DNA of 64,000 bases from Isoetes taiwanensis (lineage: Eukaryota > Streptophyta > Lycopodiopsida > Isoetales > Isoetaceae): NCBI GenBank assembly GCA_021234155.1, contig JAJEKV010000004.1:15867059-15931058 (forward strand), read 5' to 3'. How positions within the stretch are numbered: the first letter of the stretch is position 1; each line of letters begins with the position of its first letter. Both the position numbers and the translations under genes were made by a program. Below, piece by piece: positions 1 to 11,510 of the stretch. Under the pieces are notes generated by a model. That model was not told where the DNA came from and searched no databases. It saw nothing but the letters and a program-made list of their open reading frames with translations.

Positions 1-940
1 ACAATAATCAACAACCATAAGATTGAAAGCTCTAAAAACAAAGTTGCGTATTAAACGGGAGCAAAACATCGAAACGAGAGCGAAAGGAATATTCCTCAAA
101 GATTCCCTTTTTTTTTTACAAAAGGGGTAAAATGAGGTTAAAAAAAAAAGATGCATGAAATTCTATTTGACCCCCAAAAGTGACTAATTTTTTTGCAACG
201 GAAAGAATTGACTTTTTAAAGTGTCATTTTTCTTAGCAAATAGAATGTTGTTGAAGTATATTTTACTTAGAGAAACCCTAATTTCAGAGGATAAAATATT
301 TAACAAAAATTGAAGTTAGTCCCAGAATCGAAAAATCTTAAACCAAAAATAATTTATCATGTATTCTCAAAATTTGAAGATAGAATCTTCATATTCACAT
401 GCAAAATTTCTAATAATGTTGTTAGCTTGCCACGCCTTGCCCTCCATCGCATTTTCCCCCTTTTGATCTGCCGCCGTTCCAGCTTGCTTTTGCTTTTCTA
501 AGACTTGCTAACCGCATTCGCCGCATGTGAAAAGTATGAGGAGTGATGAAGGAAGGATCCAGACGCCATCATGTTCATTTATGCCATCCTCATCACCTTC
601 ACTTCTTTCCAATCGCCACTAGAGGAAGTGCTTTCTTTTTCCTGAGTTATCTTCCCTCATCACTATCAAATGATGGTGTAGCATTGCCACCAATGGAGTC
701 TTCTTCTTCATCCTCTTCTTTTCGTAATTATCAAGCTTTTTAAGCAAATTGATAGTCCTCAACCATCTTAACCCTCTCGGACGCATTGTCGATTTCAATT
801 TAAAATCATAGCACAATATAGTCACGCCATTAAGGATCAGCTCATCCCTACAACCCACCTTGAGTTATCTTCTTGTACTTTCTCCCTTTTCCTTGGCTTC
901 TCATTTCTAACTCATATCTCACGCCTTCAAAAGCATTTTC
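1..940. other. AT-rich stretch, no gene recognised
   Basis: Short open frames occur on both strands but none has a recognisable motif or a convincing length. The stretch is AT-rich with homopolymer runs. The minus-strand DUF7869-type pseudogene starting further right may extend into it, but I see no motif that shows this. Confidence 0.5.
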
Positions 941-944
941 TTTC

Positions 945-2490
945 GATTTCTAACTCATATCTACCTTCAAAGCATTTTCGAGAGTGTTGCAAGCCAATGA
1001 ATCTTGAGTTTAGTGACTAAGCCTTCCTCCTTGATCGTGTCAAGCACTTTTGCTATCCGTAAAGGTCGACCTTTGTCATCCTCCCCGCTTGGAAGAGCAA
1101 TTAGCATACCCTTGGTAATTTCTCGGATATTACCTTGAGGCTCATTCCCTGCCTTGTCCGAGGTACATGACTCGATCCTCGCTCTTTCTTCTCATCAGAG
1201 GTGCTAATGTAGCATTGCTTGACCCGCTTTGGTGCCGGGGTTGATGGAAGGTGTTAGGCCATCCAAAATGGTTCTTGCAACCTGCCTTAGAGCTATATTT
1301 TTCACAACAATTTTCTCTGCTCGAAAAGAAATTACTCCACCACATCCGATCTTCTTCTAAGAAGTACTTAAAGCCCGAGGAAATTCCATTTTCAATGGCT
1401 TTTAAGGATGACTCGAGGTACTTTTCTTCCGCTTGGACTCCTTAGGATTTTTGAGAGGAAGTTGCTCAAAGACGCTCTATGAAGGAAGTGTCCGGAATAT
1501 ATTTAAGGAAGCGTAATCCTCCGTGGACTCCAGTCCTTAGTTGTAGTATACTTCTTCCCTCGTAAGAAACTTCCGCCATCCTTCAAGTAGAACTTGATAT
1601 GATGTTGAAAGGTGAGATCATTCAACTTGTTCACAGCCTTTGTTCTCTCGCCTCAACGTTGAGAGAAAACAAACTCTCTCAAATCAGCAAAGCTTTAAGA
1701 AGATCGACCAATCGGAGTAGGAGTGTAAGAATCTTCAATAATTCAACTAAAGAAGGAAGACGAAAGCCTTCTTCCTTCTAAGGCGCATAGAAAATCAATG
1801 AACATTTGGTCAATCTTGATCATGAGTGTGTCCTACAAGTAAGAAACCGAGCTTCACTTTTCTAAAGATCCCTAGCTCCACTAACATGGCACAAGACGCA
1901 AAGAGTGTTTGATTCTTGTTCTCCCTTGTAGTATTGTCAAGTTGCAGATAAAGCATCGGCGGTAATTGCTCTTGCTCGCATTGTGACCTTGTTAAGAATT
2001 GTGATTGTGAGGTTCGGGTCACCATGCAAGTTTGGATACATCAAAAATACTTTTGCACTTTAGACTTCCTTTGAAGACCATAGCTCCTACAAGGTGGACC
2101 TTAACAAAACATTCCTCCGCACATCTTTAGGAATGTTCAAGAAATGTGGTAGAGTAGTTTTTTTTTTGGTCCATTCCATCAATCACAACGCATATATATA
2201 TTGCAAAGGGACGCTCAAGAGCTTTTTTTTCTCGTGTTTGGCAAGCTTTCTTCTCTCCTCACGCTTGTTGTTCACGATGTCCGGGTAAGGTTTTGTTGCA
2301 CAATATCCAGAGAAGAAATAAGGTCAAAGCATTTTTTTTAAACAAGTGAGAGATTGAAGAACATGAGCTTACTTCTTCGACCTCCTGCCTTTGCGCTTTC
2401 TTTGACTTTTTAATTCTCGCACACCTTGAGCAAAATGACATTCTCAGTAGGTCTCCCCTCGAATTTTCACTAAACCGGTTCACTTTTCCA
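945..2490 (-). pseudogene. DUF7869-type gene, copy A (broken)
   Basis: Read on the minus strand, several ordered landmarks of the DUF7869-type family appear in changing frames: IDGMD near 2170-2188, QLDNTTRENKNQ near 1911-1953, VGHTHDQD near 1813-1837, and then a segment resembling HHIKFYLKDGG and TTKDWSP near 1515-1605. The order and spacing match copy B at 50.5-57.5 kb, where the same places read IHDKMD, QLDNCWKKYKNR, VGHTHDDIDAFFG and FKFWVRDG. The family is known to me as long uncharacterised proteins of plants, cnidarians and other eukaryotes, probably carried by mobile elements; I know of no proven activity. At least four frame changes and an in-frame stop right after the VGHTHD motif make this copy non-functional as written. 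It might still be one exon set of a gene with sequencing indels. The N-terminal limit is uncertain; a Cys-containing segment near 2400-2440 may belong to it. Confidence 0.6.
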
Positions 2491-2499
2491 CACCGTGAA

Positions 2500-3855
2500 G
2501 TGTGAGTAAGAGATGTGTCAAGCCGAGTGCAAGTCTCTTTGTACTCATTAAAAACATCTTTTTGGTGATGTTATCGCTAAATGATATATGTTGCTATTAG
2601 GCAAAGCCACATGTTTCTTTCTAAAATATTTCCCATCCATGACACAAAGAACAGGGGCATGCATGGTTACAACTCTTCTTGGTCCACAATGATCATCAAT
2701 TGTCTGGATTTTGTCTAGTCTTTGTGTATTCTAGACATTCCGGTGGACCCTAAAACGGTGGATAACCATAAAGCATTTCCTCGCAAACTTCTTGACGGGT
2801 TAATGTAGTGCAAGAAGGTGTTTATGTCCGCCTTACATGATAGGCCAAGTAGGCATTCCGTCAGCCAATGTCATTGAACCGTAGTTGTCTCTAATTGCTC
2901 AGAATTAGACATGTTAAATTTGTTGATACAACCCAATGAGAGCAGCATTTACTTCTTAAAAAGTCTTCTCATTTTATGCTCGTCCCATAAGGTTTCTTCT
3001 TCTTACGGGAGCATGCTCTCAAACTATAATCCACCTTGAATTTCTTTGGTGGACCTGCTAGAGAACGGTAATCTCGCTGCACTTCGCAGGTGTCTTCATC
3101 TTCCTCAAGAGAGTTCTACTGGGGTGACCTCCTTCCCGCTCTTAGTGGTGTGTTTGTAGAGGAGAACAAACCACGGAAGCCGTAATCTCTGATAAGGCGG
3201 AGGTGCAAGTGTTGAATGAAGGAGATGGGCCAGCATATGATGTGCCAAATAAAAGTTGTTGTAGCGCCTTCACGGGAGTTCGATCAAACATATATCTTTA
3301 TAGCGTGTGAAATTTGCAAACCCATGTGTCACCACGCTTGTGTGAAGAGGAGTAGATGCCGCAGGTCGCCTTCATTTGTAGTGAAATCGCGGATGGAGAA
3401 ACGATGGAGAATCTCGCAATCTTGAACGCGTCTTTGTATTCTTGGCATGTGTAAGTGAAGATGGAGAAACAACAAACGGGGCGGAGGTAGTCCGTTCAAA
3501 AATTTGCTGAGGTCGAGCCATTGTAGTGTCTGGGGGATGGTACAAATGGTGGTGGAAGATTGCCACGGCAAAATGTGAGGGTTGAAAGGTGGGTGGCACC
3601 GGTTTCCCACCGACTTGGAGAGGGTCGGAAAGGTGGTGGCAGTCTACTAGTTACCGATTCTGAGTGTCTTCGAAAGCAACAAAGACCTTGTCGAGGTAGG
3701 TGTTGAAGAAGCATCTCCGCCTTGTGTTCCATCCGGCGGTAGAGGTACTTTGGGCAAACAAATGGTGGTGGAAGTTTGTTCACGGCCGGTTAACCATGTC
3801 AAACAACCGCAAAAATTATGGGCTTGTTAATAACTCACAAGTCGATTGACTAATG
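2500..3855. other. No gene recognised
   Basis: Open frames here are short and their overlapping Pro/Ser-rich translations (3330-3780, minus) look like products of a GTGG/CACC-rich stretch rather than a protein. The minus-strand DUF7869-type pseudogene to the left may have its 5' part here, but no motif supports it. Confidence 0.45.
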
Positions 3856-3860
3856 ATATT

Positions 3861-3950
3861 TGAGAATACAAATGCTATTCGAATAGTATTTTGTGTGCAG
3901 CATTTGCCGTGTGTGTGCAAAGATGCTATTCCGTAATACACTTATCCGTG
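3861..3950. repeat. Two degenerate copies of the TATTC/GAATA palindrome
   Basis: Near 3872-3894 and 3918-3947 the sequence shows decayed versions of the palindrome that forms the arrays at 4.2-4.5 and 7.2-7.4 kb: a core TATTCGAATA or TATTCCGTAATA flanked by imperfect arms. Their centres are roughly 45 bp apart, close to the array period. A further half-site follows near 4095-4112. Confidence 0.55.
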
Positions 3951-4191
3951 AGTGTTTGGACAAGACGATTCCTGATCACATAGAAAAAGACAACCGACAA
4001 AGGCCTACCTTTAAAAAAAGGAAAATTCGAGCGCCCCATGGCGTATTCCGCCAGAGATTTAGTCGCCACCCGAAGCCTTAGATCAATATACATTTGCTGT
4101 ATTCCGATTTACATAGCGAAAAAGAATGGACAGTAAGCATGTAAAGTACATAGTAATGCCTTTTCTTTTGTTCTCTGATTTAGCCAGAGGC

Positions 4192-4504
4192 CAAAGTGTA
4201 TTCTGTAATACACTTTGCCCATCCGGGTAAAGACCAAAGTGTAGTTCGAATACACTTTGCTTACTAGCCAAGCGCAAAGTGTATTCCCAATACACTTTGG
4301 CCTTTCGGCGAAGAGCAAAGTGTATTCCGGAATACACTTTGCTCATCGGGCAGGGTAGTAGAGTATTCGAATACACTTTGCTTTTTCGGCGTTGAGCAAA
4401 GTGTATTCCTGAATACACTTTGCTTTCTCACCGAAGGGCAAAGTGTATTCTAATACACTTTGCACTTGGCTGGAAGCAAAAGTGTATTCCGTAATACATT
4501 GTGC
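4192..4504. repeat. Palindrome array A: eight 24-28 bp palindromes, ~41 bp period
   Basis: Eight copies begin at about 4192, 4234, 4275, 4315, 4356, 4396, 4438 and 4476, so the period is 38-42 bp. Each is an inverted repeat with arm CAAAGTGTATTC and a centre of 0-4 bp; the copy at 4315-4342 is a perfect 28-bp palindrome centred on CCGG. The 13-17 bp between copies differ in sequence, several containing a TCGG or CGGG core. The array lies in non-coding sequence upstream of the methyltransferase-like exons. It is not a CRISPR array: repeats are full palindromes, spacers are too short, and the host is eukaryotic. Confidence 0.9.
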
Positions 4505-4688
4505 TTGTAATTTTAGAGCTTGCTTTTTTTTGCACTAAGATAACACACTTTTAGTCGCAACATACCACTTTTAGGTTAAAAATAACACTTTCGAGTCCAA
4601 ATAAGGCACAAAAAAAAAATGTCTTAGAGTGACAATATTTTAGCTTGTTTTCCCCGCTCTTTTCTTGGCCTTCCGGGCACAAGTTTAG

Positions 4689-4882
4689 TAAATGTTATTC
4701 GAATACAACTTTCGCTTTGAATTGCCTTCCTACAGTAGTTTTCAACGCTTCAGCTAAGGTGGAAGAAGGAAGCAAGAAGGCTTCAAAAAAATCTCACAAG
4801 CCTAAGCGCCCACACCCTCGTATAATAATCACCGACACGGGACGCCTCGCCATTTACGAATTTTCAAACGCAGCCAGTTCGT
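4689..4882 (+). other. Possible short intron with palindrome half plus small exon
   Basis: At 4689 a donor-like GTAAATG is followed by a decayed palindrome (TTATTCGAATAC) and a pyrimidine tract ending CTACAG at 4733, giving a potential 45-nt intron. The open frame after it, to a stop near 4882, reads a basic Lys-rich segment ending in an IIITDTGRLAIYEF-like stretch. If real it would be an upstream exon of the methyltransferase-like gene. Forty-five nt is very short for a plant intron, so this is tentative. Confidence 0.25.
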
Positions 4883-4916
4883 GACCGGTGCAGATGGAAA
4901 ATACAAATTACAATCG

Positions 4917-5772
<856 letters not shown>

Positions 5773-6863
5773 TTAGCGCCATCGGCTTTCATTTAGGCAA
5801 ATACGCAAATAATGATTTTATTAAAAAATACGATTTTTGACTTTATACCGCCGTGAATTTTAATTTTGCGATAGAACCTATCCCCGCCACCAAAACGAAG
5901 CCCCCGTGGTTCATTAATTAGGCGGGTTTGTTCCAATTGCCAGGACTTTCCCGCAAGAGTCCAAGCAATCGATGGAGAAAGGTCACAATCACCACCTTTC
6001 TTCGGAGGTCTTCGCTAGTTCTTCCGAGGAGGTCATCGATAGAGGTTCCGAGGAACAAGACGAGGAAGAAATCAAAAAAAAACTTAGCAGGCCAAGGCAA
6101 ACGAAACCAAAGAAGTTAAGGTACAGAGCTTGTGGTTGCCGACATCAAGGAACAACCAAAAATGAAGAAGGGAAAGGGCAAGGCTCCCCGGGTGGCCATT
6201 AAAGAAAAGAAGGTGGACAAGACCTCGAGAGGGTGGAACAAATAAATCTTAACAAGTATGTTCAAGGGGTAATATACTTGCCAAGAATATCCATGAGGTT
6301 GCCACCAAAGAATGAAGTCGGTGAGCCTTCAGTTCGAAAAATCTATGCCGACCACTTAAGAAACCCGAAAGATAGAATAAGGAGCAATCCCAATGCCCAC
6401 GCTGTTCCAATTGTCGCTCTTGTTGACAGATCCCAATGCATGGACCCCAAGGACTATGACAGGGAAAAATGCAGATACTTACATGCACTACGCCCTAGGG
6501 GTAATCACGCTTTAAAGCAAGAAGGCAGTTGTACAAGGAGAAAAAGAACCCGAGATATCTTTCGCGGCCTCACCGCTTTATCATCGGGCCCCATGTGATG
6601 AAGAAGCCAAGATCGCTGCCAACACGCATAATGCCGATAATGAGTACAAGCTTAAAATGAGCTTCGTGGACAAAATCAGTTCATGCACAGTGAGTATATT
6701 ATATTCAAAGAAAAATATGGAGAAGAATTGAAGAAACCAACAAAATCTCTAGAACTAAAGGAAGCGCAGGCCCGGAGTGTCAGCCTCAAATATGACGAGG
6801 GCTAACAAAAGGCGCCCTCATACCACATGACAACCGGTTTCAATTAGCCTTCGAGACGGCAGA

Positions 6864-6929
6864 GTAAGTTTCTTTTGTATTCGAATACCCCCGCAACCAT
6901 CCCAATCGACAATGCTTGTTATATCACAG
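6864..6929 (+). other. Intron, 66 nt, containing a palindrome core
   Basis: Donor GTAAGTTT follows the FETAE codons; the acceptor TATCACAG precedes codons for IWDPQNEMFS. The open frame continues across the junction. A TTTGTATTCGAATACC inverted repeat lies just after the donor, so the intron carries one member of the palindrome family. Confidence 0.6.
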
Positions 6930-7159
6930 ATATGGGACCCGCAAAACGAAATGTTTAGCATGTTTGAACGCGGTGAACTCAAAAGTAAAGGAAAGGTCGC
7001 CGAGAAGAAAAAGGGTTCGACGTCCCTAAAAAAGAAAATGACCATAACCTGGTGTGGAGAGAAATGCGGGCTTTACGCACCTCGACATACCGGAAAGGCT
7101 TCCGCAGAAGGTTGTGGACAAAGAATTCACGCTTGAAGAAATGTCCAAAGAGTCGCATT

Positions 7160-7454
7160 GTAAGAACTACAAAACATTCTTTCCCCGCTTTTTAGTTGTT
7201 TGGACGTAGTGTATTCCGTATCACACTACGCCTTATTTTAAAACAAAGTGTATTCCGAATACACTTTGCCGAGTAGTTAGCCAAAGTGTATTCCTAATAC
7301 ACTTTAGCTTCATAGGGTAACCAAAGTGTATTCCGGAATACACTTTGGCCTTGGATTGTTAGTTAAAGTGTATTCCGGAATACACTTTAGCTTCGAAGGG
7401 TCAACCAAAGTGTATTCCTGAATACACTTTGGCTTGCATGCCTCGCCACAACAG
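7160..7454 (+). other. Intron, ~295 nt, containing palindrome array B
   Basis: The donor GTAAGAAC follows codons for EEMSKESH and the acceptor CCACAACAG precedes the next exon. Nearly all of the intron is the six-palindrome array. Confidence 0.5.
7205..7432. repeat. Palindrome array B: six palindromes, ~40 bp period
   Basis: Copies start at about 7205, 7244, 7281, 7321, 7364 and 7405, a period of 37-43 bp. The copies at 7321-7348 (arm CCAAAGTGTATTCC) and 7364-7389 (arm TAAAGTGTATTCC) are perfect palindromes centred on CCGG; the copy at 7405-7432 differs only in its central dinucleotide. The first copy has compensating changes in both arms (CGTAGTGT with ACACTACG). The arms are the same as in array A, 2.7 kb upstream. 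Confidence 0.9.
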
Positions 7455-7721
7455 ATTCTCAATACCCTTTGTTTACAAACTTTGAGATGCGGTTCCAAAG
7501 AAACCGCATTTCCTCCGCCGAGATGTTTCTTTTCCATGTTTTCGCCCCAATTTAACGCTTTTCTAATGTGGTTTTGTTTTACAACCAAAAATGTCATCAC
7601 ATGTCAAACATGCTTGATGGAACAACTTAACGCTGATACCGGGACAGATGTAAAGAACTTTACCCCATCGCAAATCCCTAACGAAAAGGATAGTACAATA
7701 CGCCCTAATTTTGAAGGTCGG

Positions 7722-7780
7722 GTAAGTTTAAGAGTTTCTTGTTTTGGGTTTCTTGTGTTACAAAGATGATTGTTTTGCAG
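7722..7780 (+). other. Intron, 59 nt
   Basis: Donor GTAAGTTT after a block reading IPNEKDSTIRPNFEG, acceptor TGTTTTGCAG before AGTAAAAAG. It is T-rich and carries no palindrome, unlike its neighbours. Confidence 0.55.
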
Positions 7781-8230
7781 AGTAAAAAGAAAATAAGGAC
7801 TCACGGAGGGCTTCATGCATCTTGTCGACAAATAAGGTGGAGGAGAGGACGCTTATGACAAAGCGTTTTTTTGGACAATGAGCCCCGAAAGTACCTAACG
7901 CTTTACAATGTTTGATCAAAACAACATGTTCTCAGATAGTACACGGTGGATCGCACTAAACCGGCCGAAACAATAAAGCCCCAAGATTTTACGCTTGGTA
8001 GTAGCCGACCTTCCTTATGGATTCAAGCTCAAAGACAACCGCCACGACGACCATCAACCTTTTAAGAACTCGAAGTTTAATGCATTCCCTCGACGGCATA
8101 AAGAAGATTACCACGCAAAAACATTGAGGTTGGTTGTATTTCACTCGAAAGCATGCAGCCGGCCTTGTGGAAGCCAATTTCAAGACTCATTTTGGTTCCC
8201 ACGCAAGTCGGGTTATGAAAACATGGTTTG

Positions 8231-8338
8231 GTAAGCAATTATTCGAAACGCTTCTATTCGGAATACGCTAGGAGTTTCTATTTCGAATACGCTTTTTCTA
8301 ATCAGATTTAAACCCTCTCTTATGTTTTTGTTCTTAAG
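8231..8338 (+). other. Intron, 108 nt, with two degenerate palindromes
   Basis: Donor GTAAGC after codons for ENMVW; acceptor TTCTTAAG before TACAAAAC; the frame continues as MVWYKTN. Two TATTCGGAATACGC / ATTTCGAATACGC repeats near 8252-8300 are decayed members of the palindrome family. Confidence 0.55.
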
Positions 8339-8791
8339 GTACAAAACAAACATAAATTACCATGGCGAGGCCCTAGACTGCTGAGTAAGGTCAATATCTC
8401 CACGCCGCCATCGGAGTTTTGACGAAAAAACGCATAATGGAACACTTCAACACAGCCAGCCGCGCCGTAACTTTTCGAACGTGTTGGAGTTTCCAGCGTT
8501 TTGCGTAGCCGCAGGACCCTAGTGCACAAGGAAGAATAGTGAATCACTATCGGCCACGGTTGATTAACCATCTTCCTCGACATGTTCTCACGCCCGTGAG
8601 ATTGGGTGCTCGACGATTTTCCTCGCTCTGTACAACTATTGCTTGGCGCACTTAAGAAGGGCCGTGAATCGTTGCCATTGATATTGATAAGGAGGTCGGC
8701 GGCCATCAAAATGAGGTTTTCTCGCTTACCAACTCTACCGCACGAGAATCAAGAGTTGGGGCAAAGTCTAATTCTGATTTTGCTAAGATGA

Positions 8792-9950
8792 CATCTTCTA
8801 AATACAAATCCTTCACAAGCTCCTTGATGACGGCTACTTTTGCAGAGCTGAAAGAAGTAGCTCTTGTCGCCTTTACCGTAATCAACTACCGACAATCGAG
8901 AAGCCTAAGTCACCGTAAAAAGGTGAAAAGATAGCAAATGCACTGCAAGCATAGCAAAGAAGAAAAATGAAGAAGACTACAATTTAGATCTTTGACAGAC
9001 CTTATGTCGGGTTAAGCCAATCGATATTTATTATTGATTACCATTTTTGATGTAACACAAAAATAGTAAAGAAATTATTATTGTTATTTTTTCTAAATTT
9101 GTGCTTTTTGTACATCCACCTACAAATAATTTTGTACTCAAGTCTCACTTTTGCTATTTCCACGTGCTTCACTCCAAAAAACCAAAGTCGTGTCCACAAA
9201 ATACCCCAAAAATAGGCCCCAAAAAAACCTGATACTCCTCAAACTTTCAACCTCTCTTAAAAAAGGCCATTTTTTAAAATGACGTGCTTTTTTTAAAGGA
9301 ATCTTTGAAACGGGAGTGCTGCAACACTCCCGTTTAATTTGCAACCTTGTTTAAATCTAAAATACAAAAAAGTACAAAAAACCACACACAACCCTAAAAA
9401 ATAAGAGCAACTTTGCCATGATCCACATAAAAAACACATGAGCATATAACTTTGCTCGTCAAGAATAGCATAACCATTGAGCAATATGATCAAATGAAAC
9501 AGTATAACCATCGAGAACCTGAGACTCCAAAGGATTGCCCGGACGGTCTATCCTGGCAATCTCCTCTACAACAACATCAAGAGTTACGCTGCCATCTCCA
9601 TTAATTGGAGGAGCAGCAGAGGGTCATCTCTTTTAGTCAAAAAATCATCTACAACAAAGTCAAAGAAAATCACTAGCACAAATTTTATCATCTCCAATAC
9701 TTCACCTGCAAATGCAATTCCATTGAATCGTCCGCCTTGTTAACTTCTTTAGCAGTCCAGCTCATACCACAATGTAGTAAAAAATCCACAAAGCCAACAA
9801 AAAACAAGCAACTCTTACTAAGAAGAGGCATCAACATCTTTGTACTCATGGATCAAGCCACAACAACCCGACCAAATAAGAAAGGCATTTTCATGATTCT
9901 AAAATCCCCTCAGCTCTCAAAAACGAACCATACACTAACACTATAAAAAA
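8792..9950. other. AT-rich stretch without recognisable genes; one hairpin
   Basis: After the methyltransferase-like exons I see only short random frames. The one structured element is a perfect 11-bp stem with a 6-nt loop at 9308-9335 (arms AAACGGGAGTG and CACTCCCGTTT), GC-richer than its surroundings. Confidence 0.5.
9308..9335. repeat. Perfect 11-bp inverted repeat (hairpin)
   Basis: Arms AAACGGGAGTG and CACTCCCGTTT are separated by CTGCAA. It lies in AT-rich sequence with no gene next to it, so a transcription terminator role cannot be assumed; it could be the scar or terminus of a small transposon. Confidence 0.8.
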
Positions 9951-10059
9951 AAACATTGTCCTAAGAATCGGGAGCAAGTATTTGGAGTGGTGTTCCTTGT
10001 AGTTCATCTGGAAGTTAACACTCCAGATGAGTTAGTACTTCGTATCTAGAGTAGAGCTA

Positions 10060-10945
10060 TCCTAGAACCCTTATTCAACATCTTGAACCCTAATCAAGGA
10101 ATCCTAACTATAAGTTAGATATGTATGATTAGGTTAGATGTTATTCTGTTGATTATCATGATATGAAGTTATGTGATGATGGTTGATCATGTTTGCTCCT
10201 CTTGTATTGGGAAGGGGAGTAGAGACCTAGATGCCATTACTTAGTAATGCTCCTAGTTAGACCCTTTAGTTCCTATTATATGCGGCCTATGCATAGGAAC
10301 CCACGGGGCTACAAGGGGCTATGAAATGACTCAGCACTACATAATGGGGCTAGAGGCGAGATGGAGGGAGGGTCCCTGCTGAGCGCGGCTACTGGGGACC
10401 CCATAGCGGGCAAGGCTTATGGCCGGTCACTTCGAGTGGGCTGGGCATGGGTCCGACACCTTCTGGGGCAATAGTGTTGCCCTACCTCTCAAGAGCTGCA
10501 GGTGACGGCCTGGCTCTTGTTTTGGGGGGTTAAGTCGGGGACGAATCGTGTGTCGCCACGATTCTCTAGCCGCCGTGGAACCTCTAGACCCGGGGAAGGG
10601 GAGATGCAACCCTTCCTGCCTTAGCGGACCAGGGAGATGCAACCCGGAGTAGTCTCAATGGGTGATGCCATGAGATTGCGTATCCGGAAGGCTAGAGTCA
10701 TGCCAGACCTCGATCTAGCCCATCTGCAAAGCATGCACAGGAGGGGCGGATGGAGTGGTCAACCCTAGCCATTGTCTCAAGCCAGCCCCGTCATTGTTAT
10801 GACTCAGTCTGCTCTATCTTGAGGCCTAGCCGTCAGTCTACTTTCCCCATGAGTCTGAGCCGGGGTAGGAGCTCTCATGTTTTATGGCATATGTTTATCT
10901 CTGCTGTAGCTATGGATCACACTGACCCCAATTTTTGGTCCACAG
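10060..10945 (+). mobile_element. Ty3/gypsy LTR fragment (R/U5 side)
   Basis: This stretch shares ordered landmarks with the 3' LTR at 35.6-37.3 kb: CTTGTATTGGGAAGGGG followed by GTAGAGACCTA (10200-10231 versus 36381-36413) and GAGGGGCGGATGGAGTGG with CAACCCTA (10741-10770 versus 36848-36877). The segments between are of similar length but strongly diverged. No PBS or coding region follows, so it is a solo or truncated LTR of a related family. Its left limit is uncertain because the U3 part is not recognisable. Confidence 0.6.
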
Positions 10946-11259
10946 TTGTTTTTTAGTTGTACGGAAGTGTTGTTTTATGCCAAAAACAACACCAAAATGG
11001 CCCCAAAAGTCCACGTGACCCGTTTATCCGGATTTGCACAAAGAGACAAGTTTTTTGGCAAAAACATTCCAATCGTGGTTTTTCCGGCAGCTTTTGTTTT
11101 TGATCAACGGTCCTTTTTTTCACTATTGTTTTTCACAAACTTTTGTCAACGTGGTGGTTTTTTCTTGACCGTTGTTTTTGAGGAGCCACGCCGTTGTTTG
11201 TATTCCAAAAACACATGTAGGTTTGAATATTAATACGTGGGAAAATTGAAAAAGAATAG

Positions 11260-11510
11260 TTTTTTTTTTCCTTTTCAATGTGTGTTGTTTTGTTTTCTCC
11301 ACTTGTAGTTCTTTAAGTTAACATTGTTTTCACAAAAGAAATCCACATGTATTATTTTAGAATAATTGTTGTTTTCAAATGTTGTTTTACTACGGCAATA
11401 TGTAGTTATTAGATATATCTTTTTTGGGTTGCCCTAGGGGGCAAACCCTTGTTTATGGGGGTTTTTGGCATATCCTAGGTATATGCGCCGAATATACCTA
11501 GGATATGTCG
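11260..11510. repeat. Dispersed repeat with two palindromes
   Basis: The stretch 11280-11415 resembles 16550-16670 (shared CTTTAAG/AAGTTA, CATTGTTTTC, TATGTAG, TATTA blocks in the same order). It is followed by an imperfect palindrome GGTTGCCC-TAG-GGGGCAAACC near 11427-11448 and a 15-bp stem ATATCCTAGGTATAT / ATATACCTAGGATAT near 11470-11506. This looks like a non-autonomous repeat family with fold-back ends. Confidence 0.5.

Larger units (their letters stand above)
5935..8791 (+). pseudogene. ParB-like / DNA amino-methyltransferase fusion gene, intron-containing, broken
   Basis: Five exon blocks: about 5935-6863, 6930-7159, 7455-7721, 7781-8230 and 8339-8791, joined by GT-AG introns. The 5' block encodes an acidic Ser/Glu linker and a Lys-rich segment, then a stretch around 6290-6470 with RKIYADHLRNP and AHAVPIVALVDRS, which recalls a ParB N-terminal domain (weak). 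Further on are FETAE, WDPQNEMFSMF and FTLEEMSKES. The fourth exon has VVADLPYGF (8001-8024), fitting motif IV (D/N-PP-Y) of N6-adenine or N4-cytosine DNA methyltransferases with Leu for the first Pro. The last has NVLEFPAFCVAAG (8479-8515), then VLDD and GALKKGRES with AIKMRFSRL (8606-8730), resembling the SAM-binding and following helix region. Order IV before I is the beta-class order. Several frameshifts and stops break it, so it is a pseudogene unless indels are sequencing errors. Bacterial and phage ParB-methylase fusions are the nearest analogy I know. Confidence 0.5.

Noticed and set aside
4192-4504. CRISPR array
   Set aside because: Regular repeats with variable spacers look similar at first sight, but the repeats are complete palindromes, spacers are only 12-17 bp, no cas-like genes exist and the surroundings are eukaryotic with introns.
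9138-9511. Minus-strand small membrane-protein-like ORFs
   Set aside because: Hydrophobic Phe/Leu/Cys-rich frames in AT-rich DNA, overlapping one another, with no homology landmark.
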